From JBBQTQ01 sp038213135 (GTDB taxonomy: Bacteria; Actinomycetota; Thermoleophilia; Gaiellales; Gaiellaceae), in contig JBBQTQ010000028.1 of NCBI GenBank assembly GCA_038213135.1, positions 1-29,838 on the forward strand: a stretch of 29,838 nucleotides of DNA, written 5' to 3'. The position numbers and the translations under genes are program-made. Of this stretch, positions 24,153 to 29,838 are shown piece by piece; the stretch's first letter is position 1, and every line of letters begins with the position of its first letter. The notes below the pieces were generated by a model. It saw only the letters and a list, made by a program, of their open reading frames with translations. It did no database searches and was not told where the DNA came from.

Positions 24153-24743
24153 GTGGACGCCGACCCGGTCGAGCTGAGAGTTCTCGGCTGCCTGATCGAG
24201 AAGCAGCGCACGACGCCAGACCAGTACCCGCTGTCCCTGAACGCGCTCCGGCTCGCCTGCAACCAGGCGACGAACCGCGATCCGGTCGTCGACTACGACG
24301 AGCCGACGATCCGGCAGGGGCTCGACGCGCTCTCGCGTCGCGGCTGGGTGCGGCTCGCGAGCGGCGCCGGCTCGCGCGCGGTCAAGTACCGCCACCTCTT
24401 CGACGAGGCGCTCGGGCTCGACGCCGAGGAGATCTCGCTCCTGACCGTTCTGATGCTGCGCGGCCCGCAGACGCCCGGCGAGCTGAAGCAGCGCACCGAA
24501 CGGCTCCACCGCTTCGAGTCGCTGCCCGCGATCGACGTGGCGCTCGAGCGGCTGATCGGGCGCGAGCTCGTCGCATGCCTGCCCCGGCGGCCTGGCCAAA
24601 AGGAGGAGCGCTACGCGCAGCTGCTCGGCGAGGAGACGGAGGCCGCCGCTGCGCCGGCGACGCCGAGCGGGGACGTGCACGAACGACTCGCGGCGCTCGA
24701 GGAGCGCGTCGGACAACTCGAGCGGAAAATCGACGGCGTATAG
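24153..24743 (+). CDS. YceH/DUF480 family protein (tandem winged helix)
   Basis: The 196-aa cytoplasmic protein has the family opening VELRVLGCLIEKQRTTPDQY followed by PLSLNALRLACNQATNRDPV (about 6-45). A second winged-helix-like half follows with EISLLTVLMLRGPQTPGEL (about 91-109). The C-terminus is an Ala-rich linker and a short coiled coil (HERLAALEERVGQLERKI). The fold suggests DNA or RNA binding, but the molecular function of YceH proteins is not settled. The GTG start has a TAGGCT box six bases upstream. The cupin gene follows after four bases. Confidence 0.9.
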   Translation: MDADPVELRVLGCLIEKQRTTPDQYPLSLNALRLACNQATNRDPVVDYDEPTIRQGLDALSRRGWVRLASGAGSRAVKYRHLFDEALGLDAEEISLLTVLMLRGPQTPGELKQRTERLHRFESLPAIDVALERLIGRELVACLPRRPGQKEERYAQLLGEETEAAAAPATPSGDVHERLAALEERVGQLERKIDGV

Positions 24744-24747
24744 CGTC

Positions 24748-25089
24748 GTGAACGTCGAGGAGATCGAGGGTGCGGGGCCCGGCGGCGCGGTCCGCTTCGT
24801 CCGCCGGCAGCTCGGCGTGCTCGCGTTCGGGATCAACTGGTTCGAACTCGGCCCGAACGCCGAGGGACTGGAGCACGACGAGAGCGAGTCGCGGCAGGAG
24901 GAGGTCTCCGTCGTCGTCGACGGCAGCGGCCACTGGCGCGTCGAGCGCGAGGAGGTGCCCGTCCACCGCGGCAGCTTCATCCGCTTCGACCCGGAGACCG
25001 TTCGCCAGCCGGTCGCCGGGCCCGACGGGATGACCTTCGTCTCGGTCGGCGCGCGGCACGGCAGCTACGACGCGCGGGGTCCGTTCTAG
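24748..25089 (+). CDS. Small cupin-fold protein
   Basis: The 113-aa product has the single-cupin layout. HDESESRQEEVSVVVDGSGH (about 43-62) corresponds to the first cupin motif, with one His and Glu residues. PVHRGSFIRFDPETVRQPVA (about 71-90) corresponds to the second, with Pro and an Arg/Gln where a metal-binding His often sits. The incomplete ligand set makes a metal-dependent enzyme doubtful, and a binding or sensing role is equally possible. It starts four bases after the YceH-family stop with no ribosome-binding site, so coupled translation is likely. Confidence 0.78.
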   Translation: MNVEEIEGAGPGGAVRFVRRQLGVLAFGINWFELGPNAEGLEHDESESRQEEVSVVVDGSGHWRVEREEVPVHRGSFIRFDPETVRQPVAGPDGMTFVSVGARHGSYDARGPF

Positions 25090-25092
25090 GAC

Positions 25093-25121
25093 TTGGAACT
25101 CGCCGCCCGGCCTGACACAAT
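25093..25121 (+). promoter_or_regulatory. Promoter of the glycosyltransferase gene
   Basis: TTGGAA (25093-25098), a 17-bp spacer and CACAAT (25116-25121) are followed by 12 bases and the ATG at 25134. This is the best sigma-70-type pair in the window. The predicted leader is about six bases. Confidence 0.55.
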
Positions 25122-25133
25122 CCGGGCCGGGCG

Positions 25134-27005
25134 ATGGGAGGAAACGGGTCAGCACAGCTGCGGGTTCTCGTCCTCACGGCCGAGGAGGGCGAGGGCCACT
25201 ACGCGGCTGCGCGCGCGCTCTCGCACGAGCTGTTGCACGACGCGGGTGCGGAAGTCGTCGTCCGCGATGCCTACAAGGAGGACTTCGGACGGGTCGTCCC
25301 GTTCTTCAGCCGCGACCTCTACCACTTCCAGGTGCGCTGGCTCGCCTGGACGTACTGGCTCGAGTTCGTCCTCTTCGCCAAGTTCGCGCCGACGCGCGCG
25401 ATCGCGCGAGCGGGGCTCGCGATCTGCGGGGCGCGGCCGCTCATGCGCCTGATCCGCCGGGTAACTCCCGACCTGATCGTCTCCACGCACCCGGCCGTCA
25501 CGAGTGCGCTCGGCTACCTGCGCAAGCGCGGCCGTCTGAAGCTGCCCGTCGTCGCGACGATCACCGACCTCGAGGCGCACCCGCTCTGGGCGCACAAGGG
25601 CGTCGACCTCCATCTCGTCATGCACGAAGCCTGTGTCGCCTCGGTCGAGCGAATCGCCGGGCGCGACAGCGTGAAGGTGACGCGTCCGATCGTCTCGCCG
25701 GCCTTTCGCGCGAGTCACACGCGCGAGGAGGCCCGGGCGGCGCTCGACCTCCCACAGGACCGGCCGATCTTCGTCGTCTCCGGCGGCGGCTGGGCGGTTG
25801 GCGACGTCGGCGGAACGGTGCGTGCGGCACTCGGCGTCGAGAACGCGCTCGTCATGTGCCTTGCCGGCCGCTACGAGGAGACGCGGGAGCGGCTGGCCGC
25901 GACGTTCGCCGACGAGCCGCGCGTGCAGGTGCTCGGCTTCACCGAGCGGATGCCCGAGCTGCTGGCCGCCGCCGACGCCCTGATCGACTCGACGGTCGGT
26001 CTCACCTGTCTGGAGGCGCTGACCTGCGGCTGCCCGATCGTCGTCCACGGCGCGCCACCCGGCCACTCCCGCGACAGCGCGAAGACGATCGCTCGGATCG
26101 GCCTGGCCGAACTGGCGAACAAGCCGAGCGAGCTCCTGCCCGCGCTGGAGCGGACCGTTGCGGCGAACCGGCGACCGGACTTCGGGAGCGCTCCGACAGC
26201 GGGGTCGCTGATCGCATCGGCCCGCCTGCGGAGCACGCCCGCGACGCAGTGGCGGCGCCGGCTCGTGATCGCCGCAGCCGCGAGCGTGGGCACCCTCGCG
26301 CTCGGCGGCTGGACGTTCGCGAGCGCGGTTGCCTTCCCGATCATCGCGCGGACGTTCGGCCTGCGTGGCCTCGCAACCGTCTCGACCCCGAAGCCGATCG
26401 TCGGCCTGATCGTGGCGGTGCCCGCGAAGTCGGCCACGACGGTCGCCCGGCGGCTGCAACTCGAGAATGCGCACGCGACGTTCGCGTTCATCGACGTTCC
26501 GTCGGCATCGACGACCCTCGCGCTCCGCGCTGCCGGCGACGGCGCGCTCCCTGCCGTGGGGCCGGAGCGGGCGACCGAGTTGTTGAGCCTGCGTCGCCAT
26601 CTGCGCGCCGAGGCTCGCGCCCTGCACCTGCCCTTGCACTTTCGCTACCTGGCGCCGCACCGCGGCCTCTCGCTCGCCGAGTACCTGGCCGCCCGCAGCG
26701 TCGGCGGGCACCCGATCGACGGCAGCGTTCGCCTGACGCCTGGTCAGCCGCTACCGGTGGACGGGTTCCGCTCGGGAGCGATCGTCGTCTTCACGCTCGG
26801 CTCGAGTGCGCCGTCTGCGCTCGGCTCGCTCGACAAGGTCGTGGCTCGGCTCTCCTCATCGGGGCTGCGGACGGTCTCGATCTCGGCGCTGCTCGGCTCG
26901 GCGAGCAAGACCGCGGCGACGGCACGCGAGCGGGCGAGCATGCCCGCCGAGGCGAGCACGAGCACGAGAGAAGCGATCAGCACGGTCCGCACCAGCGGAT
27001 CGTGA
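25134..27005 (+). CDS. MGDG-synthase-like glycosyltransferase fused to a degenerate NodB-like domain
   Basis: The product is 623 aa. Residues 8-160 match the MGDG-synthase N-terminal domain: VLVLTAEEGEGHYAAARALS, IVSTHPAVTSALGYLRKRG and ATITDLEAHPLWAHKGVDLH. Residues 200-340 match a GT28-type C-terminal domain: FVVSGGGWAVGD and DALIDSTVGLTCLEALTCGC. A TM helix follows at about 378-400. The last 200 residues look like a polysaccharide-deacetylase fold without its metal site: HATFAFID, PLHFRYLAPHRGLSLAEYLA, and GAIVVFTLGSSAPSALGSL with GLRTVSISALL. No TFDD, HxxxH or RxPY is present. It probably adds sugars to diacylglycerol or a related lipid at the membrane. The final 262 bases overlap the EamA gene antisense. 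About 30 residues after SALLGSASK are probably unstructured. Confidence 0.82.
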   Translation: MGGNGSAQLRVLVLTAEEGEGHYAAARALSHELLHDAGAEVVVRDAYKEDFGRVVPFFSRDLYHFQVRWLAWTYWLEFVLFAKFAPTRAIARAGLAICGARPLMRLIRRVTPDLIVSTHPAVTSALGYLRKRGRLKLPVVATITDLEAHPLWAHKGVDLHLVMHEACVASVERIAGRDSVKVTRPIVSPAFRASHTREEARAALDLPQDRPIFVVSGGGWAVGDVGGTVRAALGVENALVMCLAGRYEETRERLAATFADEPRVQVLGFTERMPELLAAADALIDSTVGLTCLEALTCGCPIVVHGAPPGHSRDSAKTIARIGLAELANKPSELLPALERTVAANRRPDFGSAPTAGSLIASARLRSTPATQWRRRLVIAAAASVGTLALGGWTFASAVAFPIIARTFGLRGLATVSTPKPIVGLIVAVPAKSATTVARRLQLENAHATFAFIDVPSASTTLALRAAGDGALPAVGPERATELLSLRRHLRAEARALHLPLHFRYLAPHRGLSLAEYLAARSVGGHPIDGSVRLTPGQPLPVDGFRSGAIVVFTLGSSAPSALGSLDKVVARLSSSGLRTVSISALLGSASKTAATARERASMPAEASTSTREAISTVRTSGS

Positions 27006-27751
27006 CTCCAGCCCTCGCCCGCGAGAAACGGGGCGAGGACAACCGGGATCACGGTCATCGTCGCGAAGACGAGCGGCGAGACCTTCGTCACCGGACTGCT
27101 CTGGAGCGCCGAGTTCTCAGCCAGAGCACCGAAGGCGGCGGCGATGAACATCGCCGTGAACCAGAGGATCACACCGGGGAACGAACGGGTCGTGAAGTCG
27201 TCCGCGAAGAACTTCGTCGCAACGGAGTCCCAGGCAAAGGCGAGGCCCGCGGCGACCGCGATCAGCACCCCGGAGGTCCGGCCGAGGCGGTGCAGCACGT
27301 AGGGGACGAGTGCGGCGGCACCGAGGATCGTGAGCGCGATCACGGTAGAGGTGCCCGTGTCGTGGTTGTGGACGTGGTGCGGCGCTGCCCAGCCGACGCC
27401 GGCAACACCGGCCGCGACGCCGAGCACGCAGAGGATCTCGCGGCGGCCGACGGTCTCCTTCAGGCTGCGGGCGCCGATCGCGAGCAGGAAGACGATCCCG
27501 AGGGCGAGCGCCGGCTGGACGACGGTGAGCGGCGCCTGGGTGAGGGCGACGGTCTGCAGCGCCCAGCCGGCCAGGTCGAAGACGATCCCGAGCAGCCAGC
27601 GCGGCCTGCCGACCAGGCGGACGAACAGGGAGATCCGAAGGGTGTGCTCCTTCGCGATCTTGCGCGCCTCGAAGGCCTGGAGCGCGATGCCGCCGCTGTA
27701 GAATCCCGCCGCCGCGCAGGCCGCGAGCAGGCCGAGGACCAGGTGGCTCAT
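26744..27751 (-). CDS. EamA/DMT-superfamily transporter
   Basis: The 335-aa membrane protein has nine or ten helices: MSHLVLGLLAACAAAGFYSG, GIVFDLAGWALQTVALTQAP, TVVQPALALGIVFLLAIGAR, and PLVRTVLIASLVLVLASAGM as the last. This is the two-repeat EamA plan of drug/metabolite exporters. The substrate is unknown. Two His-rich positions (APHHVHNHD, about 124-132) sit in a loop and could bind metal. After the last helix comes a 70-residue hydrophilic tail (Ser/Glu-rich) encoded entirely antisense to the glycosyltransferase gene. A TATCGT box on the minus strand (27766-27761) lies nine bases before the ATG, as at tmk. The ATG and the TTG of the divergent deacetylase share base 27751. Confidence 0.83.
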   Translation of the reverse strand: MSHLVLGLLAACAAAGFYSGGIALQAFEARKIAKEHTLRISLFVRLVGRPRWLLGIVFDLAGWALQTVALTQAPLTVVQPALALGIVFLLAIGARSLKETVGRREILCVLGVAAGVAGVGWAAPHHVHNHDTGTSTVIALTILGAAALVPYVLHRLGRTSGVLIAVAAGLAFAWDSVATKFFADDFTTRSFPGVILWFTAMFIAAAFGALAENSALQSSPVTKVSPLVFATMTVIPVVLAPFLAGEGWSHDPLVRTVLIASLVLVLASAGMLARSRAVAAVLLAEPSSAEIETVRSPDEESRATTLSSEPSADGALEPSVKTTIAPERNPSTGSG

Positions 27752-28461
27752 TGAACCTCGACGATACTCGTGTTCGCGTCCCGTTAACCGCCGCGGCGGG
27801 AGCGTTCCTCTACCTGGCGCCTTCGATCTCGGCCGGCGTGCCGTTCGTTCGGCCGTGGTTGGGCGTCCGCGACCGGACGCGTTCGGGACAAGGCGTGGTG
27901 CTCACCTTCGACGACGGGCCGCATCCCGTGGGGACTGTGCAGACGCTGGAGTGGCTCGCGGGGGTGGGCGCCTCGGCGGTGTTCTTCCTGGTCGGCGAGC
28001 AGGTGGAGCGGCGTCCGACGCTCGCGGCCGAGATCGTCGCGGCAGGTCACCAGATCGGCGTGCACTGCCAGCGGCACCGCTCGCTGCTACGGCTCGCGCC
28101 GTGGCAGGTGCGGGACGACCTTGTTCGCGCGGAGGCTGCGATCGCGGATGCGACCGGCGTCGAGCCCCGGCTTTATCGGCCGCCTTATGGAGTCTTGAAC
28201 GCGGCGGCGTTGCTCCATGCGCGTGGGCGCGGGTGGGAGACGGTGCTCTGGGCCCGCGACGGCCACGACTGGCAGGCGGACGCGACGCCCCACTCGATTG
28301 TGGAGCGATTGACACGGAATCTTCACGACGGCGACGTGCTGCTGTTGCACGACGCGGACTACTATTCGTCCCCCGGCTCGCACTGGCGCACGCTCGCGGC
28401 GCTGCCGCCCCTCCTCGACGAGCTCGCGAGGAGCGGCCTCGAGCCCACGAAGCTCGATTGA
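27751..28461 (+). CDS. Polysaccharide deacetylase (NodB/CE4), membrane-anchored
   Basis: The 236-aa product has a hydrophobic N-terminal segment (PLTAAAGAFLYLAPSISAG, about 11-29), an anchor or uncleaved signal. An apparently complete CE4 catalytic domain follows: VVLTFDDGPHP (D54, D55), GVHCQRHRSL (H105, H109), RLYRPPYGVL (R143 with PPY), LWARDGHDW, and VLLLHDADYY for the closing Leu-His-Asp. It should remove N-acetyl groups from an envelope polysaccharide such as peptidoglycan or an N-acetylglucosamine polymer. The TTG at 27751 is taken as start because AGGTGG lies four bases upstream and the hydrophobic segment follows. The next in-frame start, GTG 27838, would lose that segment. The start is less certain than the domain. 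Confidence 0.87.
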   Translation: MNLDDTRVRVPLTAAAGAFLYLAPSISAGVPFVRPWLGVRDRTRSGQGVVLTFDDGPHPVGTVQTLEWLAGVGASAVFFLVGEQVERRPTLAAEIVAAGHQIGVHCQRHRSLLRLAPWQVRDDLVRAEAAIADATGVEPRLYRPPYGVLNAAALLHARGRGWETVLWARDGHDWQADATPHSIVERLTRNLHDGDVLLLHDADYYSSPGSHWRTLAALPPLLDELARSGLEPTKLD

Positions 28462-28468
28462 CCAGAAC

Positions 28469-28501
28469 GGACACGGCCGGGGTCTGACCCCGGCCGTGTC
28501 C
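28469..28501. terminator. Bidirectional terminator, 15-bp stem
   Basis: GGACACGGCCGGGGT (28469-28483) and ACCCCGGCCGTGTCC (28487-28501) pair perfectly around a three-base loop. The hairpin lies between the convergent deacetylase (stop 28461) and sod (stop at 28513). It is the strongest simple hairpin in the window. Confidence 0.85.
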
Positions 28502-28512
28502 CCTCGGGACGG

Positions 28513-29124
<612 letters not shown>

Positions 29125-29164
29125 CTCTTCTCCTTCGTTGTGTGCCGCGATTCTCGCACGCAGG

Positions 29165-29328
29165 GTGCCCCATCCGGTGATGCTCGGCGAGCTTGTGGGG
29201 CGCTAGCACCAAGCCGGCGGCCGCACTCGCTCGCAGGCCAGGCTGGTTAGCCTGGCCAAGGGCGAGGGGGGCTGCCGGCGCCGCGTGATAGCGGGCCACA
29301 AGCCGACGCGCATTGCCGGGTGGGGCAC
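29165..29328. repeat. 164-bp imperfect palindrome (MITE-like or cruciform element)
   Basis: The outer ends GTGCCCCATCCGG (29165-29177) and CCGGGTGGGGCAC (29316-29328) are inverted with one mismatch. The centre GGCCAGGCT-GGTT-AGCCTGGCC (29236-29257) is a perfect 9-bp hairpin. Both are centred on 29246.5. Between them the arms also pair (for example GCTTGTGG at 29191-29198 with CCACAAGC, and CGCTA with TAGCG). By hand about three quarters of 80 positions match, with small bulges. No ORF is inside. Confidence 0.75.
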
Positions 29329-29334
29329 TAGGAT
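29329..29334 (+). promoter_or_regulatory. Putative -10 box of the aldo/keto reductase gene
   Basis: TAGGAT begins at the base after the palindrome and is followed by six bases and the GTG at 29341. There is no ribosome-binding site. The -35 position would fall within the right palindrome arm, where no -35-like hexamer is seen. Confidence 0.45.
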
Positions 29335-29340
29335 CGACCC

Positions 29341-29838
29341 GTGCTCGACCGGATCGCCCTCGGATGCGGCAACTTCGGCGGCATCGGCTCTTCACCCGAG
29401 TTCTTCGGGCAGGGCGAGACCGAGGAGCAGGCTTTCGCCCTGATGGACGCCGCCTGGGAGCTCGGCATCCGCCGCTTCGACACCGCCGACGCGTACGGCG
29501 GCGGGCGCAGCGAGACCGCGATCGGCAAGTGGCTCGCCGCAACCGGCAACCGCCCGAGGATCACCACCAAGACACTCAACCCGATGGAAGCCGGCGAGGA
29601 TCGCGGCCTCGCGCCGGCACGCGTGAAGCGCCAGATCGCGACGAGCCTGGAGCGGCTCGGGATCGACTCCGTCGACCTCTACCTCGCGCACGGGCCCGAT
29701 CCGGAGACGCCGATCGCCGACACGCTCGCCGCCTTCGAGGATCTGCTCACCGCCGGCAAGATCCGTGCGTACGGCGTGAGCAACGTCAGCGCCGATGAGC
29801 TGAGCGCCGCGATCGCAGCCGGCAGGCCGAGCGCGGTG
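29341..29838 (+). CDS. Aldo/keto reductase (3' end missing)
   Basis: The first 166 residues of an NADPH-dependent (beta/alpha)8-barrel oxidoreductase are present. The N-terminal strand MLDRIALGCGNFGGIG is followed by IRRFDTADAYGGGRSETAIG, carrying the catalytic Asp and Tyr (about 47-52). Then come ITTKT with the catalytic Lys, SLERLGIDSVDLYLAHGPDP with the catalytic His, and GKIRAYGVSNVSADEL. All four catalytic residues are therefore visible. The C-terminal half, which would hold the cofactor-specific loops, is outside the window. The GTG start lies six bases after TAGGAT. Substrate is not predictable. Confidence 0.9.
   Translation, partial: MLDRIALGCGNFGGIGSSPEFFGQGETEEQAFALMDAAWELGIRRFDTADAYGGGRSETAIGKWLAATGNRPRITTKTLNPMEAGEDRGLAPARVKRQIATSLERLGIDSVDLYLAHGPDPETPIADTLAAFEDLLTAGKIRAYGVSNVSADELSAAIAAGRPSAV

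Noticed and set aside
27838..28461. Shorter deacetylase from GTG 27838
   Set aside because: It would remove the hydrophobic N-terminal segment and lacks a ribosome-binding site, whereas AGGTGG precedes TTG 27751.

Overview
The window is high-GC DNA (about 70% by eye) with dense, mostly overlapping genes. It has many GTG/TTG starts, a coenzyme-B12-type ribonucleotide reductase, a CGNR zinc-finger regulator, an MTB12-like secreted protein and a Ddn-type (F420) nitroreductase. Together these point to an actinobacterium. Several lineage-type secreted proteins make the class Thermoleophilia plausible, but that is an inference and not a demonstrated assignment.

Layout. 1-1268 (minus): a tRNA-Thr followed almost without spacer by a secreted delta-60-repeat protein that runs off the left edge. 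1361-4472 (plus): a 14-TM MFS exporter, a small secreted MTB12-like protein and peptidase T. 4469-8994 (minus): an ABC exporter made of a FtsX-type permease and a tandem ATPase, divergent from a CGNR regulator (9041-9556) across a 46-bp gap filled by a 31-bp inverted repeat. 9522-11196 (minus): tmk-holB, divergent from a GalE-like epimerase (11218-12123) and a LytR_C protein (12158-12694). 12750-15062 (minus): an O-antigen-ligase-like polymerase with a TPR tail, then a secreted allene-oxide-cyclase-like barrel protein. 15199-17846 (plus): receiver-only regulator, sensor kinase and NarL-type regulator, with two near-identical palindromes in front. 17942-18469: a secreted, membrane-anchored protein of unknown function. 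18552-21290: nrdJ.

21402-23603 (plus) is a visibly lower-GC block carrying a HEPN protein, a small companion protein, an HNH endonuclease and a 57-aa protein preceded by a strong ribosome-binding site. It looks like an inserted defence or toxin-type cassette. 23617-25089: nitroreductase-fold protein, YceH/DUF480 protein and cupin. 25134-28461: an MGDG-synthase-like glycosyltransferase with a degenerate deacetylase-like tail, an EamA/DMT transporter that overlaps it antisense by 262 bp, and an active-looking polysaccharide deacetylase. 28513-29124 (minus): superoxide dismutase. 29165-29328: a 164-bp imperfect palindrome. 29341-end: an aldo/keto reductase cut by the window edge.

The genes are mainly housekeeping (thymidylate and deoxyribonucleotide supply, clamp-loader subunit, peptidase, SOD) plus envelope and export functions under local regulators. 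A recurring theme is a TAnnnT box 6-7 nt before a GTG start with no ribosome-binding site, which suggests leaderless transcripts. No stretch above 300 bases lacks a gene. The longest gaps are 29125-29340 (palindrome), 15063-15198 (twin palindromes), 24028-24152 (hairpin) and 21291-21401 (hairpin). I see no rRNA, CRISPR array, insertion sequence or riboswitch.
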